From positions 1 through 37,852 of the forward strand of contig JAUSCI010000060.1 of NCBI GenBank assembly GCA_030651305.1: a DNA stretch of 37,852 bases. The letters are read 5' to 3'. This DNA is from Sulfuritalea sp. (lineage in GTDB: Bacteria; Pseudomonadota; Gammaproteobacteria; Burkholderiales; Rhodocyclaceae). Every line of letters starts with the position of its first letter. Positions within the stretch are counted from its first letter, which is position 1. A model generated the notes under the pieces. That model made no database searches. It saw only the letters and a list, made by a program, of their open reading frames with translations, and had not been told where the DNA came from. The translations under genes and the position numbers were made by a program. Positions 19,095 to 30,802 of the stretch are shown here, in pieces.

Positions 19095-19781
19095 ATGAAC
19101 ACCTGGCTGACGATAGAAGCTCTCGGCCTGACCGAGCGCGCGACGTGCATCATCGACGACGTGTCGCTGCAGCTCGACGCCCAGCGCACCGTCGTCCTCG
19201 GCCCCAACGGCGCCGGCAAGAGCACGCTGCTGCGACTGATCCACGGCCTGCTCCATCCTACGGGCGGAAGCCTGAACTGGCCGCAGCCGCTGACCCAGGC
19301 CATGGTTTTCCAGCGCCCGGTGATGCTGCGTACGACAGCGCTGGCCAACGTGATCTACGGCCTCAAGCTCAAGGGTTACGCGGCAACCGAATGCGAACGG
19401 CGCGCCCGCCAGGCCTTGGCGCGCGTCGGTCTCGAAGCACTGGCGAAGCGCCCGGCGCGCCTGCTTTCGGGAGGCGAGCAGCAGCGCGTGGCGCTGGCGC
19501 GCGCCTGGGCGCTGGAGCCGCAACTGCTGATTCTCGACGAACCGACCGCCAGCCTCGATCCGGCCAGCAGCCGCGAAGTCGAACGCATCATCAAGGCCAT
19601 CGCCGGCGCCGGCGCACGCATCCTGATGACCACCCACAACCTCGGCCAGGCGCGCCGGCTGGCCGATGAAATCGTCTTCATCGACCGCGGCCGCATCGTC
19701 GAACAGGCGCCGGTCGCCGAATTTTTCAACAAGCCGCGCACGTCCGCGGCGCAAGACTTTCTCAAGGAGGAAATACCATGA
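19095..19781 (+). CDS. tupC: Tungstate ABC transporter ATP-binding protein TupC
   Basis: ATPase of 228 residues driving tungstate import. It shows Walker A GPNGAGKSTLLRL, a Q-loop in QAMVFQRPVMLRTTALANV, the signature LLSGGEQQRVALARAWALEP and Walker B LLILDEPTASLDP, then the switch His in LMTTHNLGQARRLADEI. ATG 19095 follows GGAGG. It is short, without the C-terminal molybdate-sensing domain of ModC, which agrees with a Tup-type system. The stop overlaps the tupA start. Confidence 0.92.
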   Translation: MNTWLTIEALGLTERATCIIDDVSLQLDAQRTVVLGPNGAGKSTLLRLIHGLLHPTGGSLNWPQPLTQAMVFQRPVMLRTTALANVIYGLKLKGYAATECERRARQALARVGLEALAKRPARLLSGGEQQRVALARAWALEPQLLILDEPTASLDPASSREVERIIKAIAGAGARILMTTHNLGQARRLADEIVFIDRGRIVEQAPVAEFFNKPRTSAAQDFLKEEIP

Positions 19782-20599
19782 TGTCACGTCGCCTGTTCTG
19801 TACCGCTATCGCCGCCCTGGGTTTGCTTGCATCGACTGCAAGCCACGCCCAGGAACGCTTCATCACCGTCGCGTCGACCACGTCAACGGAACAGTCCGGC
19901 CTTTTCAAGCATCTGCTGCCTGCTTTCGAAAAAGCCAGCGGCATCCAAGTACGGGTGGTGGCGCTGGGCACCGGCCAGGCGCTCGACATGGCCCGCCGCG
20001 GCGATGCCGATGTCGTTTTCGTGCATGACAAGGCCGCCGAGGAAAAATTCGTCGCCGAAGGCTACGGTGTCAAGCGCCAGGAAGTCATGTACAACGACTT
20101 CGTCGTCATCGGCCCCAAGGCCGACCCGGCCAAGGCGGCGGGCAAGGATATCCTCGAAGGCCTGCGCCGCGTCGAGGCAGCCAAGGCGCCTTTCGTTTCG
20201 CGCGGCGACAAGAGCGGCACCCACGCCGCCGAGCTGCGCTACTGGAAAGCCGCCGGTGTCGATCTCGACAAGGCCAAGGGTCCGTGGTACCGCGATACCG
20301 GCTCCGGCATGGGTCCGGCGCTCAACACGGCGGCCTCGATGAACGCCTACATCCTCGCCGACCGCGGCACCTGGCTCTCGTTCAAGAATCGCGGCGAACT
20401 CGGCATCGTCGTCGAAGGCGACAACAAGCTGTTCAACCAGTACGGTGTCATTCTGGTGAATCCGGCCAAACACCCGCACGTCAAACAGGCCGACGGCCAG
20501 AAGTTCATCGACTGGGTGGTCTCGGCCGACGGCCAGAAGGCGATTGCCGACTACAGGATCGGCGGCGAGCAGTTGTTCTTCCCCAACGCCAAGCGCTGA
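19778..20599 (+). CDS. tupA: Tungstate-binding periplasmic protein TupA
   Basis: The 273-residue substrate-binding protein starts with a signal peptide (MMSRRLFCTAIAALGLLAST, then ASHAQ). Right after cleavage comes the TupA hallmark VASTTSTEQSGLFKHLLPAF, where TTST contacts the oxyanion. It continues with LGTGQALDMARRGDADVVFV, VSRGDKSGTHAAEL and a glycine-rich TGSGMGPALNTAA, all as in the family. AAGGAGG lies 7 bases upstream. Tungstate over molybdate specificity follows from the family. Tungsten uptake suggests tungsten enzymes such as aldehyde oxidoreductase, class II benzoyl-CoA reductase or formate dehydrogenase elsewhere in the genome. Confidence 0.94.
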   Translation: MMSRRLFCTAIAALGLLASTASHAQERFITVASTTSTEQSGLFKHLLPAFEKASGIQVRVVALGTGQALDMARRGDADVVFVHDKAAEEKFVAEGYGVKRQEVMYNDFVVIGPKADPAKAAGKDILEGLRRVEAAKAPFVSRGDKSGTHAAELRYWKAAGVDLDKAKGPWYRDTGSGMGPALNTAASMNAYILADRGTWLSFKNRGELGIVVEGDNKLFNQYGVILVNPAKHPHVKQADGQKFIDWVVSADGQKAIADYRIGGEQLFFPNAKR

Positions 20600-20650
20600 C
20601 AAGTTGTAGCAAGAGGACACCGGCATGCGGGGGTGCCGTGCCGCCATTCG

Positions 20651-21547
20651 CTACCCCGGCATCGCCCACAGATGCGCCGCCACCAGCGCCCGCCAGGGCG
20701 TGAAGTCGGCCAGCCAGCGGCGGGTGAAGTCCTCGCCGAGCTTTTCCGGCGCGCGCAGCAGAATTTGCAGCTTGCGCCGCACCGCGACGTCGCCGTGCAG
20801 GGAACCGTCGAGCCAGCCGAAGCCGCGCAGCAGCGCGTAATTCACGGTCCATGGGCCGACGCCGCGCAGGGACAGCAGTTGCGCACGAATTTCTTCGACG
20901 GGGAGCGTCACGGTCCACGCCTCCAGCGGCAAGCGCCCCGCCGCGATCTCGCGACTCAGGTCGAGCAGTGCCCGCGCCTTGGTTTGCGAAAACCCGGCGC
21001 CACGCAAGTCGCTTTCGCCAAGCCGCGCGATGCGTTCGGCATCCGGATGGCAAAGCAGACCGGTCGAATGCGTCGAGCCCGCAAGCCGGATCAGCCGGCG
21101 GCGGATACCAATGGCGGCGGCAACGCTTATCTGCTGGCCGGTGATGGCCCAAGTCAGGGCTTCGAAGGGCGTTGCCGCCAGCGGCACGCGCAGCCCAGCC
21201 TGGCGGGCGACGAGCGGCCCCAGCTGCGGATGCCGGCGGGAGGTCGCTTCGAAGGCCTCGACCGGCTGGGTCAGGCCCAGCATGCGTCGCACCAGGTCAG
21301 CGACGGCTTGCGCCTTGATCGTGGCGCTGCCTTTCAGCCTGTCCACGGCCAATTCAGCCACGGCATGAGCGGCATCGAAGCGGATCGCCAGGCAAGCGGC
21401 CTGGCCTTGCCACATCAGGCCTTTGCGCAAGGCGCGGCCATCAACCTGCTCGGCAACGCCCTGCGCATCGCGGCCATGGAAGGCCAGGACACCGGCCAAG
21501 CGAAAATCGGCAGGCAGCGCGATGACGCAGGACACTGACGATGCCAT
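20651..21547 (-). CDS. alkA: DNA-3-methyladenine glycosylase II
   Basis: Base-excision glycosylase removing alkylated purines. The 298-residue product has an N-terminal AlkA-like domain and a helix-hairpin-helix/GPD core: PFEALTWAITGQQISVAAAI, LLSLRGVGPWTVNYALLRGF and the catalytic Asp in LHGDVAVRR (about residue 253). ATG 21547 begins MASSVSCVIALP, two bases after the ada stop, so the two are co-transcribed. The open frame continues upstream to 22684, but those residues are out of frame with ada and are not protein-like, so an Ada-AlkA fusion is not supported. It converges on tupA across 51 bases with no obvious terminator. Confidence 0.92.
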   Translation of the reverse strand: MASSVSCVIALPADFRLAGVLAFHGRDAQGVAEQVDGRALRKGLMWQGQAACLAIRFDAAHAVAELAVDRLKGSATIKAQAVADLVRRMLGLTQPVEAFEATSRRHPQLGPLVARQAGLRVPLAATPFEALTWAITGQQISVAAAIGIRRRLIRLAGSTHSTGLLCHPDAERIARLGESDLRGAGFSQTKARALLDLSREIAAGRLPLEAWTVTLPVEEIRAQLLSLRGVGPWTVNYALLRGFGWLDGSLHGDVAVRRKLQILLRAPEKLGEDFTRRWLADFTPWRALVAAHLWAMPG

Positions 21548-21549
21548 GC

Positions 21550-22626
21550 CTAGCGCGTGACCGTCTCGCGTTCGATCAGAGCGCGCTTGCGCTCGACGCC
21601 CCAGCGGTAGCCAGCCAGGCTGCCATCGGTGCGCACCACGCGGTGGCAGGGAATCGCCACTGCCAAGGCATTGGCGGCACAGGCGGCACCCACGGCCCGC
21701 ACCGCCTTGGGCGCGCCGATGCGTCGCGCGAGCTCCGTGTAGGTGACGGTCACTCCGACCGGAATTTCCCGCAAGGCCCGCCACACCCGCTGCTGGAAGG
21801 CCGTGCCGCGCACGTCGAGCGGCAGCTCGAGCCCCAGTTGCGGCGCCTCGACGAAACCCACCACCCTGGCCACCAGTTGCTCGAAACCGGCATCGCCGCC
21901 GATCAGCGTGGCGCGGGCAAAACGGTCCTGCAGTTCGCATACCAGCGCGGCCGCGTCGTCGCCCATGAGGATGGCGCAGACGCCGCGTTCGCTGGCCGCC
22001 ACCAGGATTTCGCCCAAGCTGCTGCGGCCGACGGCGAAGCGGATTTCGGTGCCGGCGCCGCCGGCCCGAAAGCGCCCCGGCGTCATGCCCAGAACCTGGT
22101 TCGACGCAGCGTAGAAGCGACCGCTGGAGTTGTAACCGGCCTCGTAAATCGCCGCCGTCACGCTCTCGCCGCGCTCCAGTTCGGCCCGCACCCGCCGGGC
22201 GCGATGCGCCGCGGCGTAGGCTTTTGGCGTGAGGCCGACCGTCGCCTTGAAGACGCGGTGCAGATGCCAGGGACTGAGCCCGGCGCGCTCGGCCAACTGC
22301 TGCAGGCTGGGCGCTTGCTCGGCACTTTCGATCAGGCGGCACAGCTCGGCGAGCAGGGCCGCATGGTGACCGGGCGTGTCTGCCCGGTCCGGCCGGCAGC
22401 GCTTGCACGGACGGAAGCCGGCGCGCTCGGCGGCGGCAGCGCTCGGGTGGAACTCGACGTTCTCCGGCCGCGCAGTACGGGAGGCGCAGGACGGTCGGCA
22501 ATAGACGCCGGTGGTCCTGACCGAATAGAAGAAGCTGCCGTCGGCAGCCGGATCGCGGGCAAGAACGGCGGCCCAGCGTGGGTCTTGCGTCGTTACGGCG
22601 GCTCGCGCGGTGATCTTGGGGGTCAT
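21550..22626 (-). CDS. ada: Ada: methylphosphotriester sensor, AraC-type regulator and O6-alkylguanine-DNA methyltransferase
   Basis: A complete three-domain adaptive-response protein of 358 residues. The N-terminal zinc domain has Cys 43, 47, 74 and 77 (VYCRPSCASRTARPENVEFH, RPCKRCRPDR), of which the first is the likely methyl acceptor. An AraC helix-turn-helix region follows (SLQQLAERAGLSPWHLHRVF, GYNSSGRFYAASNQVLGMTP). The C-terminal methyltransferase has the active-site Cys at about 327 in VAIPCHRVVRTDGSLAGYRW. ATG 22626 is preferred to an upstream ATG at 22656. Ada methylated on its N-terminal Cys would be expected to activate its own operon with alkA. Confidence 0.95.
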   Translation of the reverse strand: MTPKITARAAVTTQDPRWAAVLARDPAADGSFFYSVRTTGVYCRPSCASRTARPENVEFHPSAAAAERAGFRPCKRCRPDRADTPGHHAALLAELCRLIESAEQAPSLQQLAERAGLSPWHLHRVFKATVGLTPKAYAAAHRARRVRAELERGESVTAAIYEAGYNSSGRFYAASNQVLGMTPGRFRAGGAGTEIRFAVGRSSLGEILVAASERGVCAILMGDDAAALVCELQDRFARATLIGGDAGFEQLVARVVGFVEAPQLGLELPLDVRGTAFQQRVWRALREIPVGVTVTYTELARRIGAPKAVRAVGAACAANALAVAIPCHRVVRTDGSLAGYRWGVERKRALIERETVTR

Positions 22627-22860
22627 GGTTCGGATGATGGCCGGGATTGATGGCAAGAATATAGCGATAACCGCGAATCAGCACACTCCGGGTCTTGCTG
22701 TTGAATTCGCCGTCCCGCCAGAGCCGACTATTGGCCGGTGCTCCAGTAGAATACGGCCCTCGCCGAATTCCCCGGCGCCCCTTTAGTTCCGGCCGCTACG
22801 CTTAACGCCGATAAGGCCAGCGTTAGCCTTCACTGAAATTTCATTTTCGGTTGCATCCCC

Positions 22861-24492
<1,632 letters not shown>

Positions 24493-24519
24493 GCAGCTTG
24501 CTTGCAGCACGCCGCGGTT

Positions 24520-24537
24520 TGTATTACAGTTAATACA
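24520..24537. promoter_or_regulatory. Palindromic operator in front of the toxin-antitoxin pair
   Basis: A perfect dyad TGTATTA-CAGT-TAATACA sits 24 bases before the antitoxin ATG. It overlaps a possible -10 (TATTAC, 24522-24527), which has a TTGCTT 18 bases upstream (24498-24503). Autorepression by the ribbon-helix-helix antitoxin or the TA complex is the likely function. Confidence 0.75.
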
Positions 24538-24560
24538 TCGACCATTCTGGAGTTTTGGCC

Positions 24561-24860
24561 ATGACTACCACCGTTCGCCTTCCCCTGCGCGTCGAGCAGG
24601 CGCTTGCGACCTATTGTGTCGAGGCGAAGCGCACCAAGTCGGAAGTGATCGTCGAACTGCTGGAGCAGCGCTTCACGGGTACACAGGCTGAGCGCACGCC
24701 TTACGAACTGGCGCAGGAGGCCGGTTTCATCGGCTGCTTATCTGGCAACGGCGGTGGCAACAGCGCCGGCAAAAGCGCGGGCAAGCCCTCTGCCGGCAGC
24801 ACCAAGGAACGCGTTGCCGCCGCGATTCGTGCAAAACACGGCAAGAAGCACGGACAGTGA
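24561..24860 (+). CDS. Ribbon-helix-helix antitoxin (VapB-like)
   Basis: The 99-residue protein begins TTTVRLPLRVEQALATYCVE and continues AKRTKSEVIVELLEQRF, a ribbon-helix-helix DNA-binding domain of the CopG/MetJ type. The second half holds a flexible Gly/Ser/Lys stretch (NGGGNSAGKSAGKPSAG) and a basic tail, the likely toxin-wrapping segment. A TTG two codons upstream is in frame, but ATG 24561 with TCTGGAG before it is preferred. It overlaps the PIN toxin start by four bases. It probably binds the palindrome at 24520-24537. Confidence 0.85.
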   Translation: MTTTVRLPLRVEQALATYCVEAKRTKSEVIVELLEQRFTGTQAERTPYELAQEAGFIGCLSGNGGGNSAGKSAGKPSAGSTKERVAAAIRAKHGKKHGQ

Positions 24861-25273
24861 GCTCAATCCTGGTCGACACCGGTCCGCTGGTGGCACTGGC
24901 GGACAAGCGCGACCACGCCCACCTCGACTGCAAGTCCTTTCTCGAAAACTATCGCGGCCGGCTGGTAACGACCTGGGCCGTGCTCACCGAGTTCTCGCAC
25001 CTGGCGCCCTCAATAGCCGCCACCCTGCCGCTGTATCGCTGGATCGACAAGGGCGGCCTGGAACTGTTGCCGCTCGGGCGCGACGAACTGGTGCGCGCGA
25101 TCGACTGGATCGAGAAGTATGCCGACCGGCCGATGGATCTGGCCGATGCCTCGCTGGTGGTTGCCGCGATGAGCACCGGCATCCACACCGTGTGGACGCT
25201 CGACCGCAACGATTTCGAAACCTACCGGCTGCCGGGGCGCAAGCGTTTCCGGCTGGCGACCGGCGCCCGATGA
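24857..25273 (+). CDS. vapC: PIN-domain toxin ribonuclease (VapC-like)
   Basis: Toxin endoribonuclease of 138 residues. The acidic metal-binding residues of PIN domains are visible: Asp7 in ILVDTGPLVALAD, Glu45 in AVLTEFSHL, Asp97 in DLADASLVVAA and Asp116 in TLDRNDFETY. All appear intact, so the toxin should be active. A GTG start overlaps the antitoxin stop (GTGA), and its own stop overlaps the next ORF (ATGA). The PIN type fits VapC; the RNA target cannot be read from the sequence. Confidence 0.9.
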   Translation: MSSILVDTGPLVALADKRDHAHLDCKSFLENYRGRLVTTWAVLTEFSHLAPSIAATLPLYRWIDKGGLELLPLGRDELVRAIDWIEKYADRPMDLADASLVVAAMSTGIHTVWTLDRNDFETYRLPGRKRFRLATGAR

Positions 25274-25826
25274 GCCTCCTGCGCGGTGCGGCCCGCTTCA
25301 CGCTGAAGCTGCTGGGCTGGAAACTGATGGAGATTCCGCAACTTCCGGCCAAGGCGGTGGTAATCGCCTATCCGCACACGTCGAACCGGGATTTTCCGAT
25401 GACGCTGCTGGCGCTGGCCGCCCTGCCCTACAGCGCGCAATGGGTGGGCAAGGACACCCTCTTTCGCGGGCCGCTCGGGCCGATCATGCGTGCATTGGGC
25501 GGTGTCGCGGTGAATCGACGCGAGCGCACCGGCTTTGTCGAGCGCGTCGCCGACGAATTCCGCAAGCGGGAAAGCTTCCACCTGATCATCGCCACCGAAG
25601 GCACGCGCCGCCTGCAGGCCGGATGGAAATCCGGCTTCTACCGAATTGCGTTGGCCGCCGCGGTGCCTGTCATCATGGCCGTCGTGGACTATGGCAAGCG
25701 CGAAGTCGGCCTGCTGTCCTGCATCGAACTGACTGGCAACGAAGCCGCCGACATGGCGCGCATCGCCGCCTGCTACGAAGGCCGCAAAGGCTATCACCCC
25801 GAAAATGCTTCACCCATCCGACTACT

Positions 25827-25830
<4 letters not shown>
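25270..25830 (+). CDS. PlsC-like lysophospholipid acyltransferase family protein
   Basis: A 186-residue membrane-associated acyltransferase of the glycerol-phosphate acyltransferase superfamily. It shows the catalytic HX4D motif (His36 to Asp41, in YPHTSNRDFP), a substrate-binding stretch GGVAVNRRER and the EGTR motif (Glu109 to Arg112 in IIATEGTRRL). It is shorter than PlsC and resembles small acyltransferases of unknown acceptor. It starts by ATGA overlap with the PIN toxin and ends by ATGA overlap with the next ABC-F gene, so it is translated within the same run. The acyl donor and acceptor are unknown. Confidence 0.83.
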
Positions 25831-27752
<1,922 letters not shown>

Positions 27753-28937
27753 ATGGCAGCTAAAGCGACGACCCCGAAGCAGGTCCCGGTGGTCTCCGAC
27801 ACGGCAGCAGCCAAGGCCCCGGTCAAGCCCGCCGCCAAAGCGCCGACTCAGCGGTCGCGGCGGCCGGCCGCCGGCGACGTGACGCCCTCCCGCACGGCAA
27901 AGGGCATCAAGGATTTCGTGATCAAGGATCGCTCGAACGCGGCTCGCGATTCGAAGATGGAGGCGGTGCGCGACATCGTGGCCCACGCCAGGCATGGCGA
28001 AGGCGCCAAGCTGGCGCAAGGGCTCAAGGCCATGGTCGAAGGCGCCTCGCCCGACGATATCGAGGCGCTCAAGGAAGCCCTGCTGCAGCGCGAAGTGGCC
28101 GCCAGCCAGCACCCGGACGACGAACTGGCGCCGAACTGGCGCGAAGGCGGCTACCCCTACCTGCACCTGATGACGCGGCGCAATTACGAGAAGCAAAAAT
28201 ACCACCTGCAAGTCGAACTGCTCAAGCTGCAAAACTGGGTCAAGGAAACCGGGCAGAAAGTGGTGATCCTGTTCGAGGGCCGCGATGCGGCCGGCAAGGG
28301 AGGCACCATCAAGCGTTTCATGGAACACCTGAACCCGCGCGGCGCAAGCGTCGTCGCGCTGGAAAAACCCTCCGAGGTCGAACGCGGCCAATGGTACTTC
28401 CAGCGCTACGTGCAGCATCTGCCAACCGCCGGCGAGATCTCGCTGTTCGACCGTTCCTGGTACAACCGCGCCGGCGTCGAGCGCGTGATGGGCTTTTGCA
28501 CCGATACCGAATATGAGGAATTCATGCGGCAGACGCCGGAGTTCGAGCGCACCCTGGTCAGAAGCGGCGTGCATCTGATCAAGTTCTGGTTCTCGGTGTC
28601 GCGCCCCGAGCAGCGCCGCCGTTTCAAGGAACGCGAGACGCATCCGCTCAAGCAATGGAAGCTCTCGCCGATCGACCTCGCGTCGCTCGACAAATGGGAG
28701 GACTACACCACGGCCAAGGAGTCGATGTTCTTCCACACCGACACCGCCGACGCACCGTGGACCGTGATCAAGTCCGACTGCAAGAAGCGCGCACGGCTCA
28801 ATGCGCTGCGCTATATCCTGCACAAGCTGCCCTACACCAACAAGGACGTGAAGCAGATCGGCACGCTCGACACGCTGCTGGTCGGGCGCGCCCACATCGT
28901 CTACGAGATCGGCGAAAAGAACGGCGTGGTGATCTGA
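27753..28937 (+). CDS. ppk2: Polyphosphate kinase 2
   Basis: Uses polyphosphate to phosphorylate nucleotides, or the reverse, in the cytoplasm. In 394 residues it has a basic Ala/Lys/Pro-rich N-terminal extension (about 1-60) and a single PPK2 domain, with Walker A FEGRDAAGKGGTIKRF, the lid region ALEKPSEVERGQWYFQRYVQ and Walker B FDRSWYNRAGVERVMGF. The C-terminal part has FKERETHPLKQWKLSPID. One domain points to class I or III rather than class II, which has two. AAGGAG lies before the ATG, which follows the ABC-F stop directly. Confidence 0.94.
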   Translation: MAAKATTPKQVPVVSDTAAAKAPVKPAAKAPTQRSRRPAAGDVTPSRTAKGIKDFVIKDRSNAARDSKMEAVRDIVAHARHGEGAKLAQGLKAMVEGASPDDIEALKEALLQREVAASQHPDDELAPNWREGGYPYLHLMTRRNYEKQKYHLQVELLKLQNWVKETGQKVVILFEGRDAAGKGGTIKRFMEHLNPRGASVVALEKPSEVERGQWYFQRYVQHLPTAGEISLFDRSWYNRAGVERVMGFCTDTEYEEFMRQTPEFERTLVRSGVHLIKFWFSVSRPEQRRRFKERETHPLKQWKLSPIDLASLDKWEDYTTAKESMFFHTDTADAPWTVIKSDCKKRARLNALRYILHKLPYTNKDVKQIGTLDTLLVGRAHIVYEIGEKNGVVI

Positions 28938-28956
28938 GTCGGCGCGAAGAGACTGA

Positions 28957-29598
28957 ATGTACCTGCCCGCCCAATTCGAGGAATCCCGCACAGAGGTGCT
29001 GCACGCGCTGATGCGCGAGCACCCCTTCGCCACGCTGGTTGCGACTGGCGCGGACGGTCTGACGGCGAATCATCTGCCGCTGCGTCTGGCCGCGGAAATC
29101 GGCCCGTTCGGCGCCCTGCAAGGCCATGTCGCCCGCGCCAACCCGCTGTGGCAAGAATCGGCGGACGCCGAAGTGCTGGTGATCTTCCACGGCCCACAGA
29201 CCTATGTCACGCCCTCGTGGTACGAGACCAAGCGCGAGCACGGCAAGGCGGTACCGACCTGGAACTACGTGGTGGTCCAAGCCCGCGGCCGCCTGCGGGC
29301 AATCGACGATCCGCTCTGGCTGCGCCGGCAGTTGGAAACCCTGGTCGACCGCCACGAGGCCGGCTTTGCCGAACCCTGGCACCTTGCCGACGCGCCGCCT
29401 GACTACATCGACAAGCTGCTGACGGCCATCGTCGGCATCGAGATCACCGTCACCGATCTCAAGGGCAAGTGGAAAATCAGCCAGAACCAGCCGCCCGCCA
29501 ATCGCGCCGGCGTGGTGGCCGGCCTGCGCCAGCAGGGAACGACGGACGCCCTGACAATGGCCGAACTTGTCGCCGCCATCCGGCCATCTTCGGCCTGA
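28957..29598 (+). CDS. PaiB-like FMN-binding protein
   Basis: A 213-residue member of the FMN_bind_2/PaiB family, related to flavin-binding split barrels. It begins MYLPAQFEESRTEVLHALM and has HPFATLVATGADGLTANHLP, VLVIFHGPQTYVTPSWYETK and VPTWNYVVVQARGRLR, all typical. Bacillus PaiB is described as a negative regulator of sporulation and protease genes, but in Gram-negatives the role is open, and an FMN- or heme-related function is possible. It lies 19 bases after ppk2 and overlaps the next gene by one base. Confidence 0.87.
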   Translation: MYLPAQFEESRTEVLHALMREHPFATLVATGADGLTANHLPLRLAAEIGPFGALQGHVARANPLWQESADAEVLVIFHGPQTYVTPSWYETKREHGKAVPTWNYVVVQARGRLRAIDDPLWLRRQLETLVDRHEAGFAEPWHLADAPPDYIDKLLTAIVGIEITVTDLKGKWKISQNQPPANRAGVVAGLRQQGTTDALTMAELVAAIRPSSA

Positions 29599-30773
29599 TG
29601 CAAACCGACCTGCCTGAACCTTCGGCCGATGCGCACGCCGCCAGCGACGCGCTGACACGCCTCATCGCGGCCGAGATTGAGACCGGCGGCGGCTGGCTGT
29701 CCTTCGCCCGCTACATGGAGCTGGCGCTGTATGCGCCGGGCCTCGGCTACTACTCCGGCGGCTCGCGCAAGTTCGGCGCCGAGGGCGACTTTCTCACCGC
29801 GCCCGAACTGACGCCCTTGTTCGGTCAGGCGCTGGCGCGGCAAGTGGCCCAGGTTCTGGCGGCTTCCAGCCCGCGGGTAATCGAAGCCGGCGCCGGCAGC
29901 GGCCGGCTGGCCGCCGACCTGCTGCCGGCTCTTGATGCGCTCGGCTGCACTCCCGAGCGTTACCAGATCCTCGAACTGTCCGGCGAATTGCGCGCGCGCC
30001 AGCAGGCCACGCTGGCCGTCCATGCGCCGCAGTTCGCTGGCCGCGTCGAATGGCTCGACCAGCTGCCGGAGCGATTTTCCGGTTGCGTACTGGCCAACGA
30101 AGTGCTCGACGCCATGCCGACCCACGCCGTGCGCTGGGACGATGACGGGGCGGAGGCCGGCGTCCTGGAAGGCGGAGTCGGCATGGCGAATGAACAACTG
30201 GTGGCCGTCGAACGCCAGGCGGCAGGCGCCTTGTTGACGGCGGCCAGAGCGCTGGGGGTGATCGCGCCGTATCGCGGCGAGGTCAGCCTGGCGGCCAGAT
30301 CATGGGTTGCCGAACTGGCGCGGCGCCTGGAAAAAGGCGCGCTGCTGCTGATCGACTACGGCCTGCCGCGCGACGAGCTGTATCATCCGCTGCGCGACGG
30401 CGGTACGCTACGCTGCCATTACCGCCATCGGGTGCACGAAGACCCCTTGTGGCGGCCCGGGCTGTCCGACATCACCGCGCATGTCGACTTCACCGCGGTG
30501 GCCGAAGCCGGCTTCGAGGCCGGGCTGGAGGTGTTGGGTTATACCAGTCAGGCCAACTTCCTGATCAACTGCGGAATCGGCGAATTGCTGCTGCAGCAAG
30601 AAGTCGGCGCTGGCGGCACGGCGGCAGCCGTGGAACTACGCACGCGCGGCGCGGTGAACGTACTTATTTCACCCGACGAAATGGGTGAATTGTTCAAGGT
30701 GATCGCACTGGGACGCGGCATGCCGGTGCCTCTGCTCGGCTTCGCCGGCGGCGACCGGGTGCATGCCCTGTAG
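29598..30773 (+). CDS. SAM-dependent methyltransferase, MidA/NDUFAF7 family
   Basis: The 391-residue protein belongs to the DUF185 (MidA) family, whose mitochondrial member NDUFAF7 methylates an arginine of complex I subunit NDUFS2. Family stretches are ARYMELALYAPGLGYYSGGS, FLTAPELTPLFGQALARQVA, the SAM-binding VIEAGAGSGRLAADLL, VLANEVLDAMPTHAVRW and LLIDYGLPRDELYHPLRDGG. Bacterial targets are not established. ATG 29598 overlaps the PaiB-like stop. It converges on the luxR gene with about 30 bases between stops, which hold a small GC-rich dyad (30776-30796) but no T-run. Confidence 0.92.
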   Translation: MQTDLPEPSADAHAASDALTRLIAAEIETGGGWLSFARYMELALYAPGLGYYSGGSRKFGAEGDFLTAPELTPLFGQALARQVAQVLAASSPRVIEAGAGSGRLAADLLPALDALGCTPERYQILELSGELRARQQATLAVHAPQFAGRVEWLDQLPERFSGCVLANEVLDAMPTHAVRWDDDGAEAGVLEGGVGMANEQLVAVERQAAGALLTAARALGVIAPYRGEVSLAARSWVAELARRLEKGALLLIDYGLPRDELYHPLRDGGTLRCHYRHRVHEDPLWRPGLSDITAHVDFTAVAEAGFEAGLEVLGYTSQANFLINCGIGELLLQQEVGAGGTAAAVELRTRGAVNVLISPDEMGELFKVIALGRGMPVPLLGFAGGDRVHAL

Positions 30774-30802
30774 GGCGCCGCCTTGGATTCGCGGCGAAGG
30801 CT

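Noticed and set aside
20651-22684. A single 677-residue Ada-AlkA fusion on the minus strand
   Set aside because: Only the AlkA part of this frame is meaningful. Ada is read in a different frame (21550-22626) and stops two bases before the alkA ATG.
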